Assembly: GCA_011524395.1 (NCBI GenBank)
Contig: WTKN01000389.1
Span: 1 to 64,000, forward strand
Direction of reading: 5' to 3'
DNA length: 64,000 nucleotides
Origin: Moorena sp. SS36440bin_2
GTDB lineage: Bacteria; Cyanobacteriota; Cyanobacteriia; Cyanobacteriales; Coleofasciculaceae
The translations under genes and the position numbers were made by a program. The notes under the pieces are model-generated. The model was given only the letters and a program-made list of their open reading frames with translations. It made no database searches and had not been told where the DNA came from. This document shows, in pieces, positions 1 through 7,900 of this stretch. Numbering within the stretch: position 1 is the first letter of the stretch; the number at the start of each line of letters is the position of its first letter.

Positions 1-28
1 TTGGGCATTTCACATTCTGATTGTGTAT

Positions 29-199
29 TCAGTCTATTATAACCGGATTTGGTATAATTCCCCGCCTTTCACTCTTGCCCAAGTCTTCAACCTCCTCAAT
101 CAGATTTTCTAAGTCAATCTCTTGCCAACGACCTTCTCGCAAGAACTGTGCTGTTTGTTGTGTCCAATAATTAAAGTCTTTTGTGTATGCTTTTTCCAC
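29..199 (-). pseudogene. Truncated DUF29 family gene (N-terminal part only)
   Basis: Not in the ORF track. Reading the minus strand from a GTG at 199 gives 56 residues beginning VEKAYTKDFNYWTQQTAQFL and containing REGRWQEIDLENLIEEVEDLG, the characteristic N-terminal signature of cyanobacterial DUF29 proteins, which are normally about 150 residues. After SERR the family resemblance stops abruptly and the frame ends GIIPNPVIID-stop. The junction DNA (GGAATTATACCAAATCCGG) looks like a dispersed cyanobacterial repeat end, so I infer that an insertion or deletion removed the rest. A purine-rich GGGAGAGA lies upstream of the GTG. DUF29 has no established function; truncated copies are common beside mobile and conflict genes. 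Confidence 0.7.
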
Positions 200-260
200 A
201 ACTGTCTCTCCCTTTATATCCCCAATTTATCTCTTAAATTTATCTGTTATTTTATTAACT

Positions 261-316
261 CTTGCCTCTTGCCTCTTGCCTCTTGCCTCTTGCCTCTTGC
301 CTCTTGCCTCTTGCCT
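261..316. repeat. Heptamer tandem repeat (CTTGCCT)x8
   Basis: Eight uninterrupted copies of CTTGCCT lie between the truncated DUF29 gene and the end of the TIR-WD40 gene. This is a short tandemly repeated repetitive (STRR) heptamer of the kind frequent in filamentous cyanobacteria. Copy number is likely to vary between strains. No coding role; the small plus-strand ORF across it is an artefact. Confidence 0.9.
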
Positions 317-330
317 TTCCTTAATCCAGT

Positions 331-3300
331 CTATTTTGATTTGGGTTTAATGCCATCACAAAGAGTGCGATCGCTTTGATCGATTGCAGAATTATACTTT
401 AGATAATCCCCTACCCAATCACAAGCCCGACCGAGAAGGTCATTGAAATCTAAACTTATATCCATATCCCACATAATCACATTGCCACTGGAGTCAGATG
501 AAGCCAGCATTTTGCCATCGGGACTGAAACTGAGGCTAAAAACCCCTTCATTATGTCCAATCAGAGTTTCAATTTCTTGCCCCTTCAAATTCCAGAGTTT
601 AACCGTTTTGTCACCACTAGCCGAAGCAATCATCTTGCCATCTGGGCTGAAACTGACGCTAAACACCTTACCCTCATGCCCTTTGAGAGTTCGGATTTCT
701 TTACCGTCTCTACTCCAAAGTTTAACCGTTTCGTCTTCACTACCAGAGACAAGCATCTGACTGTCGGGACTAAAACTGACACTCCAGATTACATCATCAT
801 GACCTTTGAGGATGGTAGGAGTTAAGCAAAAAGGCAAAAAATTTGTGTTATGGTCTGATTCAACTGCAGGTTTTAAGTTTGCAGGTTTTAAGTTTGCAGG
901 TTTTAATTCACCATTACATAAGTTTCCGCGACTCCAAAGCTTAATAGTATTATCATCACTACCAGCAGCAATCATCAGACCATCGGGACTAAAATTAACA
1001 CTTCTAAGCGCAGCCCTAAGCTTTTGAAACCTTTGGGGTTCTCTTCCTTTAAAACTCCAAAGCTTGACAGCGTTATCCCAACTGCCAGATACAATAGTCT
1101 GACTGTCAGGGCTGAAACTAACGCTAAAGACTCCAGCCTGATGCCCCTGGAGTGTTTGGATTTTTTTACCATCCTTATTCCAAAGTCTAACCCTACTATC
1201 CCGGCTACCCGTAGCAATAGTTTTACCATCGGGGCTAAAACTCACACTAAACACTACATCCCTGTGGTTTTCTAGAACGTTTGGGGTCAAACAAAAATCC
1301 AGCACATTGATAGTTTGACTAGAGCTTCTCTCCCCTAATCCTTCCTTGCCACAGGTATAATCTAAATGCCATAGCTTAGCAGTTTTATCTTCACTAGCAG
1401 TAGCCAAAGTTTTGCCATCTGGGCTAAAACTCACACTCCAGACATTACTCCTATGACCCTTGAAGGTGTGAGGTGTTTTCGCATCTAAGCGCCAGAGTTT
1501 AATCGTTTTATCTTCACTAGCACTAGCCAGGGTCCTGCCATCTGGGCTAAAGCTAAGGTCATAAGCTCCAGCCTGATGCCCTCGGAAGGTTTGGAGTTCC
1601 GAGCCATCAAGGCTCCAGAGTTTAACGGTTTTATCCCGACTAGCAGAGGCGAGGGTTTTGCCATCCGGGCTGAACCTGACGCTTCTGACTGCACTGAATT
1701 GCTTTGGAAAAGTCTTCAGTTCCCGACCATTAAGGCTCCAGAGTTTGATAGTCTTATCCTCACTAGCAGAAGCAATCATCTTGCCTTGGGGTGAGAAACT
1801 GACGCTATAAACCTCAGCCTCATGCCCCTTGAACGTTGCAATACTTGTCCCATCCAGCTGCCAGAGCTTGATAGTATTGTTACTTCCAGCAGAAGCCAGA
1901 ATTTTGCCATCCGGACTAAAGCTGATACTGCGATATCCAGCCGCAATACCCTCAAAGGTTTGGAGTTGCTTGCCATTGAGGCTCCACAGCTTGACAGTAT
2001 TATCATTACTAGCCGTAGCCAGCATCCTGCCATCGGGACTGAAACTGACGCTGCGCACTCCACGCTTATGTCCTTTAAAGGTTTGGAGATTTTTTCCGTC
2101 TAAGTTCCACAGTTTGACCGTCTTATCCTCACTAGCTGTAGCAATAGTCTTGCCATCTGGGCTGAAACTAATATTCCAAACGGTACCGTTATGTCCCTTC
2201 AAGGTTTTGAGTGCCTTACCGTTGCGGCTCCAAAGTTTGACAGTATGGTCTTTACTAGCAGAGGCAATCAGATTACCGTCAGGGCTAAAACTAACACTAG
2301 TAACCCAACTGTTATGGCCTACCAAACGGTTGTATTCTTTAACCCAAGACACTGCTCCATGCAATGCTGTCCTAACCAGAGCCTCAGTTTCAGGTTTTAC
2401 ACTGCGTATCTGTTTTTGCAGTTCCCGTGCAGCCCTGATTGCTTCGATCAGGGCATCAAATTCTTGATGTGATTTTCTCAGAGCCAGTGAATCTCGACTC
2501 AGAGCATTAATGTGAACTTCCCTAACCGTTTCTGCTCGTTTCCATTGCATGAAAGCAACCAAGCCAAAGCCAACAGCTGCTCCAAATGCTGCACTCATCA
2601 AACTAAGGGACAACCGTAAGATGACTAATCGACGCTTGTCCCGTTTTCTCAAAATCGATATGGCATCCCGACTTTTAGCAATATATTCCTTGTGTAAAGG
2701 TGTCGCAGTCGGCTGTTTATCATTGGTCTCGGCATCAAGCAACCATTGTTGGGCAATAGAAAATTCGCTGCCACGCAACAGCAAATCTGTATCTTGGTGA
2801 GACTGCTGCCATTCCCTAGCTCGCTGCAACCATTTAGTGTGACTGCGCACATGCTCTCGGTCAGTATCAAGGGTTCTGACCAATTCACTGAAATTGGGAT
2901 AAAAATCTCCTCGATGCCGGTTGAAATCAATCCACTGGATGCTAGCTAATCCAGGATGTAGCATTTTTGCTGGTACCTGTGTAGAAAGCACAGTCACAAA
3001 CCGTTTATTTAATGTCTGAGCATAGTCTACCTCCCCAGCACAGTAGCGTGAATTTACCGAAGCAGGGGAAATAATAAATAAGAAATTATCAGAATGTTCA
3101 ATTCCACGATAGATTTCCTCTTGAAAATCACTGCCCGGAGGAATACTTTCTTGGTCAAACCAAGTCGTTTTACCCTGTAACTGCAATGCCTCATTTAACT
3201 TCCTAGCCAAATCTGAATCAGTACGAGAATAAGAAATAAAAACGTCTAGATAAGATTCCGTTGGTTGATTCGTGCTAGCAGCAATAAATTCTTGATGTAA

Positions 3301-4476
3301 CTCTAGGGGTGGATGTTCCAGGCGTTGGCGATTTACGTTCAGCCAGTTTTCGTAATAGTTTAAATTGTGACCCCGCAATAAAATGCTAGAATTGCGGTTT
3401 TGGGTCAGCCATTTTAGCGCTTTGACTAACAAAAGCTTATGCTCTTCGTAATAGAGAGCATCTTGATTTAATTCTTTTAATAATTGAGCAGCCATGAAGC
3501 GGTAGTTTGCTTCATGGTTAGACTTAGTAAAATCCAGGAATTGTAATGAACTAATTTTTGGTGGGATTTGGTCTATATCCGTGTATTCAACCAGTAAGGA
3601 TATAATACGTTTATTGTGAGCAAAAGCGTGTTCAAGCTCTTGGTGACAGTATTTTGATTGAATCGAATTGGGTGAAATTAAGTAAATGAGATTATCAGCT
3701 TCCTCGATTCCTTGGTTGATTGCCGCTTGGAAGTCTATACCGGTTTTAATATCCGTTTCAAGTTTCCAGATTGTGATTCCTTCCCGCATCAGGGTTTTGC
3801 CAAGTTTATCCTTTATATCTTGATCTTTATCAGAATAAGATATAAACACTTGGGTCATTAAATTATTTGCATTTTTGGTGCTTTCACAAATAAAATCACA
3901 ATGTAAATCCGTTGGAACACAAGGAGCCTGCTCTTTTTTAAACCGCACCTTTAACCAAGATTCAGCTTGAATCCGTTCTGATTGGATTAACAGGTGGTTA
4001 GTTTGTTGTTGATTTCTGTCCCACTCCAAAGCTTTAACTAAAAACCGAGTATGCTGTTCTACATAATCAGCATGCTTACGGATCGAATTCATTAATTGTT
4101 TAAAGGACTCTTCAAAATCGTTGATTTTATCTTGGAAATAGATCCAGTTCAGTTTACGGATAATCGTAGGAATTTTCTCCCGAGGAGATTTAACATGCAC
4201 TAAAGGAATAATGCGTTTATTGTATTTAATAGCCAGTTCAATTTCTTTGAGGCAGTATTTTGAATTAACGGCATGGGGGGAAATGATAAAAATGAAGTTA
4301 TGAGTTCTCTCAATGCCATTATCAATCTGATGCTGCCAATCGACAGCAGGCGGAATGTCCTTCTGGTCAAACCAGACCGTTAAGCCAAATTGTGTTAATC
4401 TAGCTTCAAGTTTAGTAGCAAAGGCTTTGCTGTCAGCACGTCCGTAGGAGATGAAGGCATCGAAAAATGTAGTCAT
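331..4476 (-). CDS. Triple-TIR, single-TM, 14-WD40-repeat protein (putative NAD-consuming immune or signalling effector)
   Basis: 1381 residues. Three TIR domains start at about residues 1, 205 and 409 (DAFISYGRADS, QVFISYSDKDQ, DVFISYSRTDS). Each carries the S-x-YC-x-x-E motif in which the glutamate aligns with the catalytic Glu of TIR NADases: E78, E280 and E482, exactly 202 residues apart. Each TIR is followed by a similar linker (H..L..A..W...LL....W L...LH..FI..S), so the repeating unit is TIR plus linker. One membrane helix follows (about 617-644), then a helical stretch, then 14 WD40 repeats (about 718-1350, consensus GH...V.SVSFSPDGK.IASAS.D.TVKLW), enough for two seven-bladed propellers. 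TIR2 lacks the WFD of the BB-loop seen in TIR1 and TIR3. TIR-WD40 proteins are common in cyanobacteria; some TIR proteins cleave NAD in anti-phage defence, but activity here is inference. It lies downstream of the SLOG-SLATT pair on the same strand. Confidence 0.9.
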   Translation of the reverse strand: MTTFFDAFISYGRADSKAFATKLEARLTQFGLTVWFDQKDIPPAVDWQHQIDNGIERTHNFIFIISPHAVNSKYCLKEIELAIKYNKRIIPLVHVKSPREKIPTIIRKLNWIYFQDKINDFEESFKQLMNSIRKHADYVEQHTRFLVKALEWDRNQQQTNHLLIQSERIQAESWLKVRFKKEQAPCVPTDLHCDFICESTKNANNLMTQVFISYSDKDQDIKDKLGKTLMREGITIWKLETDIKTGIDFQAAINQGIEEADNLIYLISPNSIQSKYCHQELEHAFAHNKRIISLLVEYTDIDQIPPKISSLQFLDFTKSNHEANYRFMAAQLLKELNQDALYYEEHKLLLVKALKWLTQNRNSSILLRGHNLNYYENWLNVNRQRLEHPPLELHQEFIAASTNQPTESYLDVFISYSRTDSDLARKLNEALQLQGKTTWFDQESIPPGSDFQEEIYRGIEHSDNFLFIISPASVNSRYCAGEVDYAQTLNKRFVTVLSTQVPAKMLHPGLASIQWIDFNRHRGDFYPNFSELVRTLDTDREHVRSHTKWLQRAREWQQSHQDTDLLLRGSEFSIAQQWLLDAETNDKQPTATPLHKEYIAKSRDAISILRKRDKRRLVILRLSLSLMSAAFGAAVGFGLVAFMQWKRAETVREVHINALSRDSLALRKSHQEFDALIEAIRAARELQKQIRSVKPETEALVRTALHGAVSWVKEYNRLVGHNSWVTSVSFSPDGNLIASASKDHTVKLWSRNGKALKTLKGHNGTVWNISFSPDGKTIATASEDKTVKLWNLDGKNLQTFKGHKRGVRSVSFSPDGRMLATASNDNTVKLWSLNGKQLQTFEGIAAGYRSISFSPDGKILASAGSNNTIKLWQLDGTSIATFKGHEAEVYSVSFSPQGKMIASASEDKTIKLWSLNGRELKTFPKQFSAVRSVRFSPDGKTLASASRDKTVKLWSLDGSELQTFRGHQAGAYDLSFSPDGRTLASASEDKTIKLWRLDAKTPHTFKGHRSNVWSVSFSPDGKTLATASEDKTAKLWHLDYTCGKEGLGERSSSQTINVLDFCLTPNVLENHRDVVFSVSFSPDGKTIATGSRDSRVRLWNKDGKKIQTLQGHQAGVFSVSFSPDSQTIVSGSWDNAVKLWSFKGREPQRFQKLRAALRSVNFSPDGLMIAAGSDDNTIKLWSRGNLCNGELKPANLKPANLKPAVESDHNTNFLPFCLTPTILKGHDDVIWSVSFSPDSQMLVSGSEDETVKLWSRDGKEIRTLKGHEGKVFSVSFSPDGKMIASASGDKTVKLWNLKGQEIETLIGHNEGVFSLSFSPDGKMLASSDSSGNVIMWDMDISLDFNDLLGRACDWVGDYLKYNSAIDQSDRTLCDGIKPKSK
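866..906. repeat. 15-bp direct repeat inside the WD40 region
   Basis: GCAGGTTTTAAGTTT is present twice plus a partial third copy. On the coding strand it encodes NLKPANLKPANLKPA, a small insertion between WD40 repeats 11 and 12. In frame, so it lengthens a loop without breaking the propeller. Typical of replication slippage. Confidence 0.85.
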
Positions 4477-4584
4477 TTGTCCAGGGGTTTAGGTGAGGAG
4501 ATCTACTTAAGACTACACTTGTAACACCCCGGATTTCGTAAATCGAGCAAGTTTGAAGAATTTTCAGAAATAAATAAGGGCAAC

Positions 4585-4763
4585 GGGTGCATCTCATCTT
4601 TGTAAAAAAGAAGGGAAGTGCCGGAAGTGTCTGAAGCGTGGGGATTTTAGGGAGAGTGGGTAGTGTAGGTAGTGTCGGAATTTTATTAGAATTTTTGTCG
4701 AATTGCATGCATTGAGATGCACCCAGGGCAACGGATGGGTAACGGATGGGTAACGGATGGGTA
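4585..4763. repeat. Intergenic repeat block: 12-bp inverted repeat plus three 11-bp direct repeats
   Basis: The 400-base gap between the TIR-WD40 and SLATT genes has no convincing gene. GGGTGCATCTCA (4585-4596) and TGAGATGCACCC (4713-4724) form a perfect 12-bp inverted repeat that encloses low-complexity DNA, possibly a non-autonomous element. Next to it, ACGGATGGGTA is repeated three times in tandem (4731-4763). The 91-residue minus ORF here (PTLPTLPTLPK...) is low-complexity artefact. Confidence 0.7.
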
Positions 4764-4877
4764 ACAGGTGAACAATGGTGAGGATGTAGGTCTCACCTCT
4801 GGTGCTCTGCCCATAGCCTCAATGACTACCACAATAAAGCTAGTCTGTCAAGCCAGTAAATAATATTATAAATGATC

Positions 4878-5951
4878 TCATTTAGTATCGACTTTCTTAG
4901 ACGGAGACGGGTTTGTTCCCTTATCCTCCGACTGCTCGGTTTCACCATAGAGTTCTGCTAGTGCATCATTCATCTCTTGCACCCAACCTACATTTTCGCT
5001 TTGGATGGTTCTCTCTGTACTAATCACCAATAACTCAAATTTCTCCAATTTTTCCTCGTCTGAGAGACCATGCCACCAAGTGCTTATATCGTACAAATCA
5101 TCAGCTGCCTGGTTGTAAGCAATCAGCGTTGTCTCAACCCGTTTCAATTCCAGGAAACTAGAAAATGCCGCAGCTAAGGCTGTAGTGACCGCCACCGAGG
5201 TGTCTTGACCCAGCGCTACCAGAAATGAACCCACACCGCCTAAGATATATACCCCCCACTGGTAGCCATGCAATTGTATGTCAAGTTTCCTAGTTCGCTT
5301 TCGGTACCACTTAAACTGGTCTTCCACTCGCCAGACTAGGTAGTGTTCGGGGATGAGGTCAGAAAACTTATCGTCTTGATGATGCTGTTGAGCTTCCTGA
5401 TGTTTCTTGTCCTTGCTTGTCTTATCTTTGCTTAGTGATGAGCGTTTTCTTCGGGAAACTTCCCCCTCATAGGGGCTAAAACTAGTGTGGTGAACTGTGG
5501 TTCCCTTTAGCCTTTGACTAATCACCTTGACCTTGCGTGCCAGCTTAGCATCCCGCGAGGTGTTATCACTGTATTCCCCAACTTGGGCACGGTAACAGTA
5601 AATTTCCCTTTTAATTGCCTCGGCACTACCCCGTAACAGAATCCAATTGCCACCTTTGTCGAACTTAACTGCACCTGCTAGTAGTACACTTAGAGCAATT
5701 GGCACTAGTAGAAGAATGTAGTGAATCACTTTGACCGTCTGGTGTGAATCACCAAGGACGTCTACCAACTCTGAGTGGACCACAGCTAGCAAGGTAGCCA
5801 ACACACTCAATACCAGAATTCCGATCCGCAGCAAAAAGAAACGTTTCTGAGCCGCTGTGGCATTTTTGCTATAGGTACGCTGACGTTCCCAAGCACGTTT
5901 GAGGGTTGGGTTTGGCCCAGGGGAGTATGTAGGCTCAACTTCTGACGTCAT
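4878..5951 (-). CDS. Tandem SLATT/DUF4231 four-TM membrane protein (putative pore-forming effector)
   Basis: 357 residues. The first half has a hydrophobic hairpin at about 38-58 and 75-95, preceded by R.YS..A.AAQKRF and followed by RGSAEAIKREIYCYRAQ, the pattern of DUF4231/SLATT (SMODS and SLOG-associating 2TM) domains. The second half repeats this plan: YRKRTRKLDIQLHGYQW, helices at about 229-247 and 251-267, then RVETTLIAYNQAADDLYDI. A charged linker (about 165-195, Lys/His/Gln-rich) joins the two. SLATT proteins are predicted (Burroughs and Aravind) to form membrane pores on activation by a nucleotide-sensing partner. Here the partner is the SLOG gene, which ends 17 bases upstream, so the two are almost certainly co-transcribed. 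The effector role is inference. Confidence 0.85.
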   Translation of the reverse strand: MTSEVEPTYSPGPNPTLKRAWERQRTYSKNATAAQKRFFLLRIGILVLSVLATLLAVVHSELVDVLGDSHQTVKVIHYILLLVPIALSVLLAGAVKFDKGGNWILLRGSAEAIKREIYCYRAQVGEYSDNTSRDAKLARKVKVISQRLKGTTVHHTSFSPYEGEVSRRKRSSLSKDKTSKDKKHQEAQQHHQDDKFSDLIPEHYLVWRVEDQFKWYRKRTRKLDIQLHGYQWGVYILGGVGSFLVALGQDTSVAVTTALAAAFSSFLELKRVETTLIAYNQAADDLYDISTWWHGLSDEEKLEKFELLVISTERTIQSENVGWVQEMNDALAELYGETEQSEDKGTNPSPSKKVDTK

Positions 5952-5968
5952 GACAGTCTATGTGTAGT

Positions 5969-6928
5969 TTATGTACTTTTTAATGTGTACATTGACTGTC
6001 TCGTCAGTCCCTCCATGAGGATTTTAGTCAATTCACTGAATGGTTGTGAGAGGTCGTAACAGGTCAAATTATTTTGTTGCAAGTGATTTGGTTGTAATAG
6101 TTCCGTAACAGATTCTCGTGCTTCTTGTTCTGGATAGCGTACTGCCATCGTAATTTCATCTGCCAACCGACCACTGCCCCCAAGAACTACCAATGGTCGT
6201 CCAGCTTTCTTGTTTTCAAATAAATCTACCAAGGTAATCGCCCCACCGTTAGCCATTACTGTCACTGATGGCTTTTCGTGTGCCAGGATAGTAGCTATAC
6301 GAGCCAACCAGGGTGATTCATCACCCCAGGTAGACCCAGGAATCAGCACAAAATGAGTATGATTTGGCTCCAGTGATGTTTGATCAGAAGATGAGGGGGG
6401 TGCATCAGGAAGCGCAATCTTGCCTACTGGGGCAATACCTACTAAGGGAAAGGTGCCAGCAATCTCAGCACGAGCTTGCCCCATCATCTGCATCACCCCA
6501 GTATCAGTACCACCATCCACCACACAGGCTCCTAGGGTTTCAGCAATGGGAGCTAGTACATTGACAAACAACAAGCGCAGACGAGCCATACTCTGATCAC
6601 TCATCTTGCTTGCCCCCCCGACTACCACTAGAACGGGACGGGAGCCGTGAAGACCGATTTGGTTTAGGGCAGCAGACAAGTCCACAGAATGATCCACTTG
6701 AATAGCACAAGCCCCTTGCCCATTCTTGAAGGTGAGTTTGAGAGGCTGGTTATTTAAGAACGGCTTGAAGAGGAGATGGTTTGGCTTGTTTCCATCCTGG
6801 GACAAAGCACCGGACTTCGCTAAAACCCTCCTCTTGCGCAATCGGAGGGGAGTGATGCCTGCGCATCTAGCCATTAATACCTTTTGGTCATTTGTTCGCT
6901 TTTGCTTTGTCTTGGCAGATCGAAACAT
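5969..6928 (-). CDS. SLOG-family (LSDAT, TRPM-like) putative nucleotide/ligand sensor
   Basis: 319 residues. From about residue 97 it shows the Rossmann-like SLOG fold of the LSDAT_prok type, the prokaryotic relative of the N-terminal region of TRPM channels: VVVGGASKMS (102-110), VVDGGTDTGVMQMMG (136-150), PGSTWGDESPW (197-207), VMANGG (224-229) and VVLGGSGRLADEI (247-259). The basic N-terminus (about 1-45) is unlike the rest; a later start cannot be excluded. SLOG domains of this kind are proposed to bind nucleotide-derived signals and gate partner effectors. The adjacent downstream gene encodes a SLATT/DUF4231 membrane protein, the expected partner. Ligand and activity are unknown. Confidence 0.85.
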   Translation of the reverse strand: MFRSAKTKQKRTNDQKVLMARCAGITPLRLRKRRVLAKSGALSQDGNKPNHLLFKPFLNNQPLKLTFKNGQGACAIQVDHSVDLSAALNQIGLHGSRPVLVVVGGASKMSDQSMARLRLLFVNVLAPIAETLGACVVDGGTDTGVMQMMGQARAEIAGTFPLVGIAPVGKIALPDAPPSSSDQTSLEPNHTHFVLIPGSTWGDESPWLARIATILAHEKPSVTVMANGGAITLVDLFENKKAGRPLVVLGGSGRLADEITMAVRYPEQEARESVTELLQPNHLQQNNLTCYDLSQPFSELTKILMEGLTRQSMYTLKST

Positions 6929-6965
6929 TTAAAATCACCTATAGTGGTTTATAATATTCTATCTG

Positions 6966-7733
6966 CTAGATCATGCTCAGGGACATCAGCTGATCAGACA
7001 TCTCGAAATTGGCGGTGACATTTTGTACATCCTCCAAGTCTTCCAGAGCATCCATTAATTTTAAAAGCGTCCGCGCCAGATCTGAGTCAGTCACTTCCAC
7101 CGTATTATTAGGAATCCAGCGCAACTGCGCCTCACTGACCTCAAAGCCCTGATTTTTCAAAATTTGACTGAGGTTTTCCAGGTTGCTAACTTCTGTAAAT
7201 ACCTCAGCGGTTACAGCTTCGGAATCCTCGTTCAACTCATAAGTTTGAGCTCCCCCTTCAAGGGATGCTTCTAACAAATGGTCTTCTGTGATATCACCTG
7301 TAAGCGTAACGACACCCTTTTGTTCAAACATCCAGCTAACACAGCCTGTTTCACCCAGATTACCACCATTCTTAGTAAATCCTGAGCGCAGGTCAGCTGC
7401 TGTCCGATTCCGATTATCAGTAAAAGCTTCTATCAAGATCGCAACGCCTCCTGGACCATACCCCTCATAGCGAATCTCTTCAAGATTGTCACTCTCATTG
7501 CCTAGGGTACCGGCTCCTTTTGCGATCGCTCTTTCAATGTTGTCATTGGGAATCCCTGCTGCCTTAGCCTTTTCCACCGCTTGCCGCAGCTGAAAATTAC
7601 CCTCTGGATCCGGGATGCCATTGCGAGCAGCTACTATAATCTCCCGAGAGATTTTAGCAAAGGTCTTACCTTTAACTGCGTCAACCCTCGCTTTCTGACG
7701 CTTAATATTTGCCCATTTACTATGTCCTGCCAT
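6966..7733 (-). CDS. yebC: YebC/PmpR family protein
   Basis: 255 residues, normal length, starting MAGHSKWANIKRQKARVDAVKGK, the diagnostic YebC/TACO1 N-terminus, with ARNGIPDPEGNFQLRQAVEKAKAAGIPNDNIERAIAKGAG and the YEGYGPGGVAILIEAFTDNRNRT motif. The family was annotated as a transcriptional regulator; TACO1 and recent work on bacterial YebC point to a ribosome-associated translation factor helping difficult sequences. Cytoplasmic. It is 37 bases upstream of the SLOG gene on the same strand, so read-through into the conflict module is possible. Confidence 0.95.
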   Translation of the reverse strand: MAGHSKWANIKRQKARVDAVKGKTFAKISREIIVAARNGIPDPEGNFQLRQAVEKAKAAGIPNDNIERAIAKGAGTLGNESDNLEEIRYEGYGPGGVAILIEAFTDNRNRTAADLRSGFTKNGGNLGETGCVSWMFEQKGVVTLTGDITEDHLLEASLEGGAQTYELNEDSEAVTAEVFTEVSNLENLSQILKNQGFEVSEAQLRWIPNNTVEVTDSDLARTLLKLMDALEDLEDVQNVTANFEMSDQLMSLSMI

Positions 7734-7900
7734 AACGGTTAAGTTGATTACAACCCAACTAACAAAATACCTCCACTTCTTGGTTTAAATATAACCTACC
7801 CAAGTCATCTACTAAAAATATATTATTCTTTCTCCTAGGATAGCTACGAACTTCAGGAAATAAAGTCCATGGTAAATGGTATATCCTATATGGTTATTGG

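Noticed and set aside
261-316. Possible CRISPR array from repeated units
   Set aside because: Units are 7 bp and contiguous with no spacers; an STRR, not CRISPR. No array was seen anywhere in the window.
1829-2467. 212-residue plus-strand ORF opposite the WD40 region
   Set aside because: Shadow of the repetitive WD40 coding sequence; the same string repeats (LPSGLKLTL) mirror SFSPDGK on the other strand.
4433-4708. 91-residue minus ORF with PTLPTLPTLPK
   Set aside because: Low-complexity intergenic repeat translation; no family resemblance and overlaps the TIR-WD40 start.
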